From: Pontibacter actiniarum | GTDB taxonomy: Bacteria > Bacteroidota > Bacteroidia > Cytophagales > Hymenobacteraceae | NCBI RefSeq assembly: GCF_003585765.1 | Contig: NZ_CP021235.1 | Location: 3,162,001 to 3,226,000, forward strand | DNA: 64,000 nucleotides | Direction: 5' to 3' | Shown here: positions 18,589-26,838 of the stretch, piece after piece | How positions within the stretch are numbered: position 1 is the stretch's first letter | Layout of the letters: each line of letters begins with the position of its first letter | The notes under the pieces: generated by a model | Told to the model about the DNA's origin: nothing | The model's database searches: none | Seen by the model: the letters and a program-made list of their open reading frames with translations, nothing else | Position numbers and translations under genes: made by a program

Positions 18589-19413
18589 ATGAAGCTACTC
18601 TTCACCTACTTCCTCACTTTCCTTTCAGTACTTTGGGCAAGGCAGGCACAAGCGCAGGAGATATGCAACTTCGGTGCCCGCTCGGCAAGTATGGGGCATG
18701 CTGCGGTTACCCTGGCCGATGTGTGGGCTCTTAGCAACAACCCCGCGGGTATGGCGGGCCTGCAGGAGCCGCAGCTGGGCCTTTCGGTCGAGAGCAGGTT
18801 CGGAATGGCCGCATTTACGACAGTGGCGCTGCAGGCGGTGTACCCGACACAACGCCACGGCACCTATGGCCTTAGCTTCAGCAGGTTTGGCGACGCGCTC
18901 TTTAGCTTCCAGCATGCGGGACTGGGGGTGGCGCACCGGCTGGGCCAGTTTAGCCTGGGTGCAAAAGCAGACGTGTGGCAGGCGCAGGTGGAGGGGTACG
19001 GCAGCCGCAAGACTGTCGCTTTATCGGCCGGGGTTCGTGGCGAGGTGGTGCCTACTTTATACTTTGGAGCCTACGCTTACAACCTGAACCAAGCCAAACT
19101 TGCCTCCTATGAGGATGAACGGCTGCCGACCATCATGAAGGCCGGGCTATCTTACCACCCCAGCCCACGGCTGCTGCTAGCCGTAGAAACGGAGAAGAGC
19201 ATCGACTTTGACGCCGACTTCAAGGCCGGGGTGGAGTATACCCTCATAAAGGAGAAGTTCCTGCTTCGCAGCGGCTTTAGCACGCTTACCAGTAGCCTGA
19301 CCTTCGGGGCAGGCTTTCAGGCAAGGCAGCTGCAGGTTGCCTACGCCTTTGGCTCCACCTCCCCTATCGGCAACAGCCACCACCTTTCCGTTTCGTACGC
19401 GTTAGCCCGTTAG
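18589..19413 (+). CDS. PorV/PorQ-like outer-membrane barrel protein
   Basis: A 274-residue protein with a signal peptide (cleavage near RQAQAQE) and the characteristic opening of PorV-like, FadL-related barrels: GARSASMGHAAVTLADVWALSNNPAGMA. The rest alternates as in beta strands and ends in SVSYALAR. PorV/PorQ proteins work with the type IX secretion system or as outer-membrane barrels of unknown role; this one is shorter than PorV itself and has no T9SS genes nearby, so I call it only PorV-like. Divergent from the SusC-like gene and convergent with the antiporter gene. Confidence 0.72.
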   Translation: MKLLFTYFLTFLSVLWARQAQAQEICNFGARSASMGHAAVTLADVWALSNNPAGMAGLQEPQLGLSVESRFGMAAFTTVALQAVYPTQRHGTYGLSFSRFGDALFSFQHAGLGVAHRLGQFSLGAKADVWQAQVEGYGSRKTVALSAGVRGEVVPTLYFGAYAYNLNQAKLASYEDERLPTIMKAGLSYHPSPRLLLAVETEKSIDFDADFKAGVEYTLIKEKFLLRSGFSTLTSSLTFGAGFQARQLQVAYAFGSTSPIGNSHHLSVSYALAR

Positions 19414-19491
19414 CTCCAGGCGCGGCAAGCACTGCCAGCCTACCAGCGGCTAACTTCTGCCCTAAGATGCTCACCAAGGCTGCCGCCCCGG

Positions 19492-20739
19492 CTATACACG
19501 CACTCTATCGGAGACGCGCTTGATGAACGACTCTATCGTAAGCCCCTGCACCACCAGCGACAGAAGCACTACCGTGTAGGTGATGGCCACAATCTCATTG
19601 CGGTACATGTCCGGCGTAAGCGAAAGGGCAAGCGCAATAGAGATACCGCCGCGCAGGCCTCCCCACGTCATGATAGAAAGAGCCCCGGGCGCAAAAGTAC
19701 GGTGCAGCCCCAACGTGTAACTCGGCACGGCAAGCGCTATGTAACGCACCAGTAGCACAATGCCTGTTGTAATCACACCCGTTACAGCATACTCCCATTT
19801 AAACTGCACCACCATCAGCTCCAGGCCAATCAACACAAACAAGACAGCATTGAAGATCTCGTCTACCATCTCCCAGAACTTGGTCAGGTAATCGGCCGTT
19901 TGCTTGCTCATCGCGAACTGCGTGCCCTGGTTACCAATAAGCAGCCCGGCCGCCACCATCGCCAGCGGGCCGGAGAAGTGGAAAATCTGGGCAAGGCTGT
20001 AGCCCCCCATCACTACGGCCAAAGAGATGAGCACCTCGGTCTGGTAATGGTCTATCCGCCTCATAAAATGGTAGGCAATGTAGCCAATGAGCAAGCCCAG
20101 GCCGATACCGCCCCCCACCTCTTTGAGGAACAACTCAGCAATAAACCCTCCTTCTACATTCCCCAGTCCTCTCTGCGCTATCTGGAAGATAGAAATAAAG
20201 ATGACCACCCCCACACCGTCGTTAAACAGCGACTCTCCGGTGATACTCACCTCCAGCGATTTTGGAATCTTGGCTCTTTTCAGAATGCCAAGCACGGCAA
20301 TCGGGTCGGTAGGTGAGATAAGAGCCCCGAACAGGAGGCAGTAGATGTAGTCGATGGGGTAGTTTAGCAGCTGCAGCAGGTAGTAAAACAGGGTGCCCGT
20401 TACAGCAGTAGAGATCAGCACCCCTACCGTGGCAAACACCATAATAGGCCATTTGCTTTCTCGGAGCCGCTCAAGGTCGGTGTGCAGGGCACCGGCAAAC
20501 AGTAAGAAACTGAGCAGGAACTCAAGCAGAAACTCCGAAAAGTCAAGCTCCGACAGGCGCTTCTCCACTATCGCCTCAAACTCCGGCGACACGGCCCCAA
20601 GCCCCTGCACCACCAGCGACAGCAGCAAGCCAGCCAGCAACAACCCTATGGCACCAGGTAGTTTTATAAACTTTTGGTTGATGTAGGCAAAAAGCGCCGA
20701 GATGGCAAGTATGGCTGAGAATAAGTGAAAAAGCTCCAT
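19492..20739 (-). CDS. Na+(K+)/H+ antiporter, CPA1/NhaP family
   Basis: A 415-residue inner-membrane cation:proton antiporter with about twelve hydrophobic segments, for pH and salt homeostasis. Diagnostic sequence: SPTDPIAVLGILK in the middle, then TGESLFNDGVGVVIF, which contains the Asn-Asp pair of the ion-binding site in the CPA1 group, and later TWGGLRGGISIALAL. There is no C-terminal RCK or CNMP domain, so it is the short NhaP form. Start is the ATG at 20739. Ion preference cannot be read from the sequence. The gene is divergent from the helix-hairpin-helix barrel gene. Confidence 0.92.
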   Translation of the reverse strand: MELFHLFSAILAISALFAYINQKFIKLPGAIGLLLAGLLLSLVVQGLGAVSPEFEAIVEKRLSELDFSEFLLEFLLSFLLFAGALHTDLERLRESKWPIMVFATVGVLISTAVTGTLFYYLLQLLNYPIDYIYCLLFGALISPTDPIAVLGILKRAKIPKSLEVSITGESLFNDGVGVVIFISIFQIAQRGLGNVEGGFIAELFLKEVGGGIGLGLLIGYIAYHFMRRIDHYQTEVLISLAVVMGGYSLAQIFHFSGPLAMVAAGLLIGNQGTQFAMSKQTADYLTKFWEMVDEIFNAVLFVLIGLELMVVQFKWEYAVTGVITTGIVLLVRYIALAVPSYTLGLHRTFAPGALSIMTWGGLRGGISIALALSLTPDMYRNEIVAITYTVVLLSLVVQGLTIESFIKRVSDRVRV

Positions 20740-20812
20740 GTGTCAGATTTTGTTCAACCTTAAGGTCCTGATTAAGTATGAAAATATCTAGATACCAATA
20801 TTTCCTGACTGT

Positions 20813-22903
20813 ATGGTACGAGGGTTTCTATTGACTTGGTTCACGTTGTTGGCTGCACTGCCCCTGTACGCACAGGACTATCCGCGCCAAAACATAGACC
20901 TGGACTTGCTGGTACAGGAGCTTTTTGCAGAGCAGGACGATGAAAGCATCTCTTACGAGGACCTGTACGAAACGCTTTTCCAGTATTACCAACGCCCCAT
21001 CGACCTAAACCATACTTCCCCCGAAGAGCTTGCCTCGCTCTACTTGCTGTCTCGCCCCCAGATCGTGGCTTTCTTTAATTACATTCAGGAGAACGGGGAA
21101 TTGCTGAGCATCTATGAGCTACAGGCCATACCCGGCTTCGACAGGCTGACCATAAACCAACTGCTGCCCTTTGTGCGGGTGCAGGATGCGGGGCTGCAGG
21201 CTGACACAAGGCCGCTGTGGCAACGCGTAGTGGGCGAGGACAACAACGCACTTATACTTCGGTATGAGCGCACGCTGCAGCAGCGGCGCGGCTACACCTC
21301 CGCTGACACCACCCGAAGCAACTCCTCCCGCTACCTCGGCTCACCTGACAAGCTGTACCTGCGCTACCGCATCAGCCACGCCCGCGACTACAGCTTTGGC
21401 TTTACGGCCGAGAAAGACGCCGGGGAGCAGTTTACCTGGAGCCCCACCACCCGCCGTTACGGCTTCGACTACTACACCCTCCATTTGCAGCTTTACAACA
21501 AGGGCCGCTTTAAAACGATAGCCCTGGGAGACTACCAGCTGCAGATCGGCCAGGGCCTGCTGCTCTCCTCCGGTTACAGTGTGGGCAAGGGCAGTGAGAC
21601 CATCACCACCGTCAGCAGGCCTAACCTGGGCATCCGGCCTTACAACTCCGTGCTGGAGTACGCTTTCCTGCGCGGCGGCGCGGTGACCTATGACCTGGGG
21701 AAAGTAGACGTTACGGCCTTTTACTCCAACAAGCTGGTGGACGCCAACCTGCAGACCCAGCTGGACACGCTACTGACGGAGCAGCAGTTCTTTAGCGGCA
21801 TCCAGACCACCGGTTTCCACCGCACGCCCACAGAGCTGGCCAACAAAGACCGGGTACGCGAGCAGGTGTACGGCGGCAGTGCGCAGTATCAGTCCAGCGA
21901 CAAAACGCTTGCCGTAGGTATTACAGCCCTGGGCACCCACTACAGCTCCTCCGTACAAAAGGCTGGCGCACCCTACCAGCGGTTTGAGTTCAGCGGCACT
22001 GATAACTATAACGTAGGAGCCAACTACAGCTACACCTGGCAAAACGTGTACTTGTTCGGGGAAACGGCTGTGAGCAGAAGCGGCGGCCTTGGGAGCGTAA
22101 ACGGCCTGATCGCCAACCTATCCAACGCAGTGGAGCTCTCGATGCTCTACCGCCACTACGCCCGGGACTTTCACGCCTTCTACGGCGGCGCCTTCGGGGA
22201 AGGCACCCGTACCATAAACGAGCGGGGCTTTTACACAGGCATCAAAATAAAGCCGTTGCCCAAATGGGAGATAACCGCCTACTACGACCGGTTCACGTTT
22301 CCGTGGCTGCGCTACCTGGTGGATGCTCCCTCACGGGGAGATGAGTATCTGGTTCGGGTATACTTTAAGCCTACCCGGCAGAGCAGCCTGTATGCCCAAA
22401 TGCGCCACGAAAGCAAGGGCCGCAACCGCAGCAACAATACCACAGCCCTGGACTATGTGGCACAGGCAGAGCGGCAGAATTACCTACTGTACTTCGAAAC
22501 ATCCCCCTCTAAAACTTTCAACCTCAAATCGCGGGTACAGTTCAGCACCTATGCGCAGGAGTCGCCGCAGCAGACAGGTTACCTGATTGCACAGGATATC
22601 AACATGACGTTTGATAAAGTACGGCTTAGTACCCGTTACGCCCTTTTTGACACCGACAGCTACGATACCCGCCAATACGCGTATGAGCGCGATGTGCTGT
22701 ATGCCTTCTCCATACCCGCATTCAGTGGCAAGGGCACCAGAATGTACGCGCTGCTGCAGTTCCGGCCGCTTCGGCACCTGGATGTATGGGTGAAGTACGG
22801 CCTGACCCACTACCGAAACCAGGACCGTATCGGCTCCGGGCTGGAAACGATAGAGGGAGCAAAGCGGTCCGACATGAAAGTGCAGGCCCGGTATAAGTTT
22901 TGA
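20813..22903 (+). CDS. Secreted helix-hairpin-helix protein with C-terminal beta-barrel
   Basis: A 696-residue protein with a signal peptide (cleavage near LPLYAQD), then a ComEA-like helix-hairpin-helix region at about residues 62-123 (PIDLNHTSPEELA, then YELQAIPGFDRLTINQLLPF, hairpin IPGF at 106-109), and then roughly 550 residues of alternating aromatic/polar strand pattern ending in MKVQARYKF, as in an outer-membrane barrel. Helix-hairpin-helix repeats usually bind DNA backbone; in ComEA they bind incoming DNA in the periplasm. Proteins of this layout are widespread in Bacteroidota but uncharacterised as far as I know. A role in binding DNA at the outer membrane is inference. Confidence 0.8.
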   Translation: MVRGFLLTWFTLLAALPLYAQDYPRQNIDLDLLVQELFAEQDDESISYEDLYETLFQYYQRPIDLNHTSPEELASLYLLSRPQIVAFFNYIQENGELLSIYELQAIPGFDRLTINQLLPFVRVQDAGLQADTRPLWQRVVGEDNNALILRYERTLQQRRGYTSADTTRSNSSRYLGSPDKLYLRYRISHARDYSFGFTAEKDAGEQFTWSPTTRRYGFDYYTLHLQLYNKGRFKTIALGDYQLQIGQGLLLSSGYSVGKGSETITTVSRPNLGIRPYNSVLEYAFLRGGAVTYDLGKVDVTAFYSNKLVDANLQTQLDTLLTEQQFFSGIQTTGFHRTPTELANKDRVREQVYGGSAQYQSSDKTLAVGITALGTHYSSSVQKAGAPYQRFEFSGTDNYNVGANYSYTWQNVYLFGETAVSRSGGLGSVNGLIANLSNAVELSMLYRHYARDFHAFYGGAFGEGTRTINERGFYTGIKIKPLPKWEITAYYDRFTFPWLRYLVDAPSRGDEYLVRVYFKPTRQSSLYAQMRHESKGRNRSNNTTALDYVAQAERQNYLLYFETSPSKTFNLKSRVQFSTYAQESPQQTGYLIAQDINMTFDKVRLSTRYALFDTDSYDTRQYAYERDVLYAFSIPAFSGKGTRMYALLQFRPLRHLDVWVKYGLTHYRNQDRIGSGLETIEGAKRSDMKVQARYKF

Positions 22904-22968
22904 TACGGCCGATGGTGCAGGCACCCGCTCGCGCCACAGCAATGGCTATAAAGGAATAGTCTGTCCCG

Positions 22969-23031
22969 GCCTTGCAAGGAGAGTTATGCAAGGCACTAAT
23001 TAGACACTTGCTTGGGCTTTGATAAGCCCAA
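22969..23031. repeat. Two hairpins between convergent genes
   Basis: GCCTTGCA at 22969-22976 pairs with TGCAAGGC at 22987-22994, and TTGGGCTT at 23012-23019 pairs with AAGCCCAA at 23024-23031. They lie between the convergent barrel gene and sigZ and may act as weak terminators, but no T-run follows either. Confidence 0.4.
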
Positions 23032-23037
23032 CACTGA

Positions 23038-23655
23038 TTACTTTTTGCAGCAGCTTTGCGGCTGTTGCAAGGCTGCGCAGCTGGCTTTTACCTGGGCCTC
23101 CAGCACCTGCCCGTCGTGGCTGAACTCTAAGTGGCAGCACTCCATAAACAGGGCCTTTAGCCTTTCGCGGCCCCGCTGTACCCTTGACTTTGCTCCCGAG
23201 TATGAAATACCGAGCCGCCCGGCAATCTCTTTCTGGCTTATACCCTCCAGCTCGCTCAGGCGCAAAGCCTCAGCGTATTCGGCAGGCAAAAGCTTTATAA
23301 ATGGCTCTACCAAGGCTTCTACCTCATGCCGTGCGCTCCCGGGCAGCTCCCCATCCGGTAGCTCCAGCTCGCCTATACTTTGGCGGCGGCTGCTTTCCCG
23401 AAAGAAGTCATACACGGCATTGCGCGTAACCTGGTACAGCCAGGCTTTGATGTTCTTTACCTCCTGCAGCTGTTCACAGTTGGCGTAAACCTTCAGGTAC
23501 AGCTGCTGCAGGATGTCATCGGCCTCGGCCTTATCCGGAACGCGCTTCTCCACAAAGCCCCTTAGCCGGGCCTCATACGCCAGAAACACGGGTCCGACAG
23601 CTGAACAGGAGTCAGGAGTGCTTTTTGTTTCGGCACTGGTGCAGCAGGTGTTCAT
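23038..23655 (-). CDS. sigZ: RNA polymerase ECF-type sigma factor SigZ
   Basis: A 205-residue group IV sigma factor. Region 2 (RLRGFVEKRVPDKAEADDILQ and WLYQVTRNAVYDFFRE) and region 4 (LSELEGISQKEIAGRLG then SYSGAKSRVQRGRERL) are complete. The C-terminal CCHLEFSHDG is the SigZ family mark. The protein has nine cysteines (4, 5, 17, 60, 173, 174, 193, 202, 203), including adjacent pairs at both ends, which is unusual for a cytosolic sigma factor and suggests metalloid or thiol sensing; that is inference. I start at the ATG at 23655, two bp after the stop of the acetyltransferase gene; no anti-sigma gene adjoins it. It closes the arsI-arsN1-sigZ cluster. Confidence 0.9.
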   Translation of the reverse strand: MNTCCTSAETKSTPDSCSAVGPVFLAYEARLRGFVEKRVPDKAEADDILQQLYLKVYANCEQLQEVKNIKAWLYQVTRNAVYDFFRESSRRQSIGELELPDGELPGSARHEVEALVEPFIKLLPAEYAEALRLSELEGISQKEIAGRLGISYSGAKSRVQRGRERLKALFMECCHLEFSHDGQVLEAQVKASCAALQQPQSCCKK

Positions 23656-23657
23656 AC

Positions 23658-24173
23658 TTATAAACCGGTTATGTTGCTTCTTCTTTCCATCAGGCACACA
23701 TCCCGCCACTGCCCGTGCAGTTGCCCCAGCCGCTCCCGTATGCCTACCACTCTAAAGCCGCACTGCCCGTGAAGCTTTATACTTGCCTGGTTCTCTTTCA
23801 GGATGCCCGCCTGCAGTGTCCAGACGCCTTCCCGCTCCGAGGCCTCCACCAGGCGCTGCAGCAGGAGCTTTCCCAGGCCCTGGCCTTTGTGAGCCGGGTG
23901 AATGTACACACTGTCTTCTGCCACACCACGGTACACACACCGGCCCGAGACCGGTGTGAGGGCCGCCCAGCCTGCCACCGCGCCAGCCTCTGTCAGCGCC
24001 ACAAAGCGGCAGCTCTTCATGTGCTTGTTGTCCCATTCCTCCCAACCCGGTGCTGTGGTTTCCAGGGTGGCATTGTGTGTCGCTATGCCGTGGGCGTAGA
24101 TATCCTGAACCTGCGGGTAGTGCTCAGGCAGCATCTCCGATACTGTCACCAAGCTGTTTGTAGTGGTTTGCAT
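23658..24173 (-). CDS. arsN1: GNAT N-acetyltransferase, ArsN1-like
   Basis: A 171-residue Gcn5-type acetyltransferase of the phosphinothricin/arsinothricin acetyltransferase group. Visible marks: YPQVQDIYAHGIATHNATLE near the N-terminus, VYIHPAHKGQGLGKLLLQ (acetyl-CoA pyrophosphate loop, GQGLGK), and KLHGQCGFRVVGIRERLG. Acetylation of the amino group of arsinothricin or phosphinothricin detoxifies them. The specific arsenical role rests on position: directly after the arsI-type gene and 2 bp before sigZ. A general phosphinothricin or methionine sulfoximine acetylase is the main alternative. Start is the ATG at 24173 (MQTTTNS); upstream frame runs into the terminator below. Confidence 0.8.
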   Translation of the reverse strand: MQTTTNSLVTVSEMLPEHYPQVQDIYAHGIATHNATLETTAPGWEEWDNKHMKSCRFVALTEAGAVAGWAALTPVSGRCVYRGVAEDSVYIHPAHKGQGLGKLLLQRLVEASEREGVWTLQAGILKENQASIKLHGQCGFRVVGIRERLGQLHGQWRDVCLMERRSNITGL

Positions 24174-24190
24174 ACTTTTATCTGAAAGTA

Positions 24191-24234
24191 AATATAAAAC
24201 AGCAACAGGTATAAGTAAACACCTGCTGCTGTTT
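24191..24234 (-). terminator. Terminator or attenuator between arsI and arsN1
   Basis: AAACAGCAACAGGT at 24197-24210 pairs with ACCTGCTGCTGTTT at 24221-24234 with a single mismatch. Read on the minus strand a T-rich run follows, so it could stop or thin transcription after arsI. Confidence 0.65.
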
Positions 24235-24271
24235 CGGCTGGTTACGCCTCGCACCAGTTGGCAGCGGTGGC

Positions 24272-24670
24272 TTAGTGGCAGCATGCGGCAGCCGGCTCTC
24301 CATACACGGTCGACTCTCCAAAAGTATAAAAGGCCTCCCACTCCACTTCCTGCGGGTCTGCAATCCACGACTTTTCCGACTTAGCATAGCAGCAGGTGCA
24401 CTTGCCTTCCTCCCGAATGGTGCCTTTGGCCTCTTTCAGGCGGCCGTACACCTCCCGGAGCTCCTCCTCTCTGTCAGCCTGTATGCCCAGGTGTTCAATG
24501 CCAGGGTTCTCCGGCCGTAGCGAAATGGCGAAGTTTACGCGCGGGTCATCCAGCATCCATTTGGCATAATCCGGCTTTAGCACGGTCGGCTGCGCGCCAA
24601 ACAGGGCGGTATAAAAGGCGGTGGACTCCTCCAGGTTCTTAACGCCTACATTTACGTGAAATCTTTTCAT
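24272..24670 (-). CDS. arsI: ArsI/CadI-family glyoxalase-fold enzyme (C-As lyase type)
   Basis: A 132-residue vicinal-oxygen-chelate fold protein. ArsI uses Fe(II) and oxygen to cleave the carbon-arsenic bond of trivalent organoarsenicals. The expected ligands are placed as in the family: His5 (KRFHVNVGV), His60 (GIEHLGIQ) and Glu112 (EVEWEAFY), and the arsenic-binding cysteines lie in GKCTCCYAKSEKSW (Cys93-Cys94, plus Cys91). A second pair, Cys130-Cys131, ends the protein. Start is the ATG at 24670. The neighbours arsN1-like and sigZ on the same strand support an arsenical-resistance role, although no arsR, arsC, arsB or acr3 is in the window. CadI-like cadmium response is the alternative. 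Confidence 0.88.
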   Translation of the reverse strand: MKRFHVNVGVKNLEESTAFYTALFGAQPTVLKPDYAKWMLDDPRVNFAISLRPENPGIEHLGIQADREEELREVYGRLKEAKGTIREEGKCTCCYAKSEKSWIADPQEVEWEAFYTFGESTVYGEPAAACCH

Positions 24671-24758
24671 GGCTCTGTTTTTTTGAGTGTTTTGTTCTTT
24701 GTACACCCTGATGACGGAGCCCCCCCTGAAAAGACGCAGCATTATTGAAAATTAACAA

Positions 24759-24797
24759 AAAAACCGCCCGGGCAGAGGTTTTGCCCGGGCGGTTTTT
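24759..24797 (-). terminator. Intrinsic terminator after the transglutaminase-like gene
   Basis: AAAAACCGCCCGGGCA at 24759-24774 and its perfect complement at 24782-24797 with a 7-base loop, followed on the minus strand by T residues. Confidence 0.88.
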
Positions 24798-24822
24798 ACA
24801 GTTTTGGCTAAGCCTGCCGCTT

Positions 24823-26739
24823 TTACGGCACGTTCTTCACAAACACGACCTGCTCTGCGTCTGCCTTAATGATGTTGTTGTAGAACTCTACCAGCTTTGT
24901 GAAGGTCTCTGGGGCAAAGCGGCCCTTGCCCATCTGCATCTGACGCACATACAGAATGCGCTGCCCTTCTACTTTAAAGCTGGCCTTGTACTCCCCGAAA
25001 ACAGATTTGCACATCACCTCCTGGGGCAGGTACTCTACCGCATAGCCTGCAGGCACCTGTATCTCTACGGTGTCCACGTCTGAGAAAGCCATCGTGCGCA
25101 CGACCTCGGTGCTGCGCTTTTCCTTCTGGTCCGGCACGTAGCTCCACTTACTCATCAGGTTAGGGCTGATAAACATGCGCTTGCCGCTCAGGGTGGCGCA
25201 TTGCCGCAGGCTCAGCTTCAGGTTCTCGGTAATGCGTGGCACGCGCTCCTTCTGCTGCGAAAAGCTGTACTTACTGATCTCAAAGGAAGGGGCCTTTACC
25301 TGCTCGTACAGCCACTTGCGCTGCTCCTCCGGCTTCAGGTTGTGCAGCACACCGTCGCGGCTCTCTTGCTGAATGCCGGTATAGTGCGTCTCCACGTTGG
25401 CTGTGCCGTTCCCTTTCTCATCCAGCTTTACCTGCAGCTTCCTGACCTGCTGATTCTCGGCAGCGCCGTAAGAGGTTGTTTTCACCAGTTTCCCACCTTC
25501 CGGTGTGATCAAAAGGGCGTGTCGGTCGCCGGTAAAGCTACCGTTGTAGCCTGCCGCCGCTGTCTGGCTCGTGCACTCCAGCCACATGGTATCCTGGGCC
25601 ATCGGCACGCACAGGATTACGTGGTTAAACTGCGTGCTTGGAAATTCGGTTCTGATGTCCGGTGTGCCCTCACCTGCCTTTATAAGTGCGTAGTAGGAGT
25701 TAACCCCCACCGCGGCCAGCATCGCTTTGGTGTAGTTCGAGAGGGCTTTGCAGTCGCCGTAGCCTTTGCTGTCTACAAAGCTGGCCTCAAACGGCTGCCA
25801 GCCCCCTATACCCAGCTGTATGGACACGTAGCGGGTCTTGCCCTGCATGTAATCGTACACCAGGTTTACTTTTTCCTCCGGGGTTTTGGCGTTAGCGGTG
25901 AGCTGCTTCAGCTTGGCCACTGTTGCCTCAGGCAGCACGTCGCGCCCGGCGTTGAGTTTGTTTATCCAGATGCCAAAGTCTTTCCAGGTTTCCATACGGC
26001 CTTTGTAGCCATCCACCTCAAATTCAGTGGGGGCGGTAATCACCTGCGGCACCAGCTCCACCAGGCCGGGCCCGTAGGGCTCCCGGTATACCGGCTTCAG
26101 GTCTTTCAGCTCCCAACGGTACAGTTCCAAAGTGCCGTTGTTGCTCTTCTCAGCCTTTTGGGGCATGTTTTTTTCCAGGTAGCGCAGCGGCATTCCAACC
26201 GGCATCTGTACCTCCAGGCTCGCCTTCTCTACCGACAGCTTTTCTTCGTCCTGCGGCAACCAGTGGGGGTAGAACATCATGTTCTTCTGGCTCACCTCGT
26301 ACTCAAACTCCACCGTGTACGGGTACACATTGTACTCCAGGCTGGCGATCTTTACCCGGTCATCCTCATACACCGAAAAGCTGCTTACGGAGCTCACGTC
26401 TTTGATATCGCTGTTCTTGAGCTTTTTGATTTTCTTCCCCAAGCGATCGTAGCAGGTGCCGCTGATGTAGGAAACTTTGCTCATGTCATCATAGGGCACA
26501 TAGATCGTGGCCCGGTGGTCTCCGTTCTCGTTCAGGATGGTGACGGTGGTTTTAAAGCGAAGGGTGCCGCTGCTGATAGAGTTGACGGTGAACACCGTTT
26601 CCTCTGAACGGATAACCGCGTTGGCCTCCTTGGCCAGGGCCTCAAACGAACCGACGCCGGAGGCAAAGGCCTGTGGCGCCAGCAGCAGCCAACAGGCTAG
26701 CCCCCAGATCCACTTATAGGTGTTGTTTATACTTTGCAT
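24823..26739 (-). CDS. DUF3857 / transglutaminase-like exported protein
   Basis: A 638-residue exported protein: signal peptide (cleavage near QAFASG), a DUF3857 beta domain (about residues 45-230), a transglutaminase-like core (about 285-395) and a C-terminal DUF2569/DUF3858-like beta region. The papain-like catalytic set is mostly intact: Cys330 in GYGDCKAL and His373 in FNHVILCV, with Glu388 (MWLECT) where aspartate is usual. I start at the ATG at 26739; the frame stays open upstream but without signal character. It is 99 bp after a homologous gene, making a tandem pair. Substrate and biological role in Bacteroidota are unknown. Confidence 0.88.
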   Translation of the reverse strand: MQSINNTYKWIWGLACWLLLAPQAFASGVGSFEALAKEANAVIRSEETVFTVNSISSGTLRFKTTVTILNENGDHRATIYVPYDDMSKVSYISGTCYDRLGKKIKKLKNSDIKDVSSVSSFSVYEDDRVKIASLEYNVYPYTVEFEYEVSQKNMMFYPHWLPQDEEKLSVEKASLEVQMPVGMPLRYLEKNMPQKAEKSNNGTLELYRWELKDLKPVYREPYGPGLVELVPQVITAPTEFEVDGYKGRMETWKDFGIWINKLNAGRDVLPEATVAKLKQLTANAKTPEEKVNLVYDYMQGKTRYVSIQLGIGGWQPFEASFVDSKGYGDCKALSNYTKAMLAAVGVNSYYALIKAGEGTPDIRTEFPSTQFNHVILCVPMAQDTMWLECTSQTAAAGYNGSFTGDRHALLITPEGGKLVKTTSYGAAENQQVRKLQVKLDEKGNGTANVETHYTGIQQESRDGVLHNLKPEEQRKWLYEQVKAPSFEISKYSFSQQKERVPRITENLKLSLRQCATLSGKRMFISPNLMSKWSYVPDQKEKRSTEVVRTMAFSDVDTVEIQVPAGYAVEYLPQEVMCKSVFGEYKASFKVEGQRILYVRQMQMGKGRFAPETFTKLVEFYNNIIKADAEQVVFVKNVP

Positions 26740-26838
26740 GGGTATTATAGTTGAAAGGACGCCTGACGAAAACGGCCTGTTACAGTAAACACCGCAGCAG
26801 GCCATTCTCCATCAGCTATACTTCAATTGCTTTTCAGG

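Noticed and set aside
25201..26607. Long open frame of 468 codons antisense to the transglutaminase-like gene
   Set aside because: It is the mirror of a well-supported gene, has no domain or signal, and such frames are common opposite GC-rich codon use. The same holds for long antisense frames at 27622-28782, 32890-33963, 36366-37895, 49631-50830 and 60661-62454.
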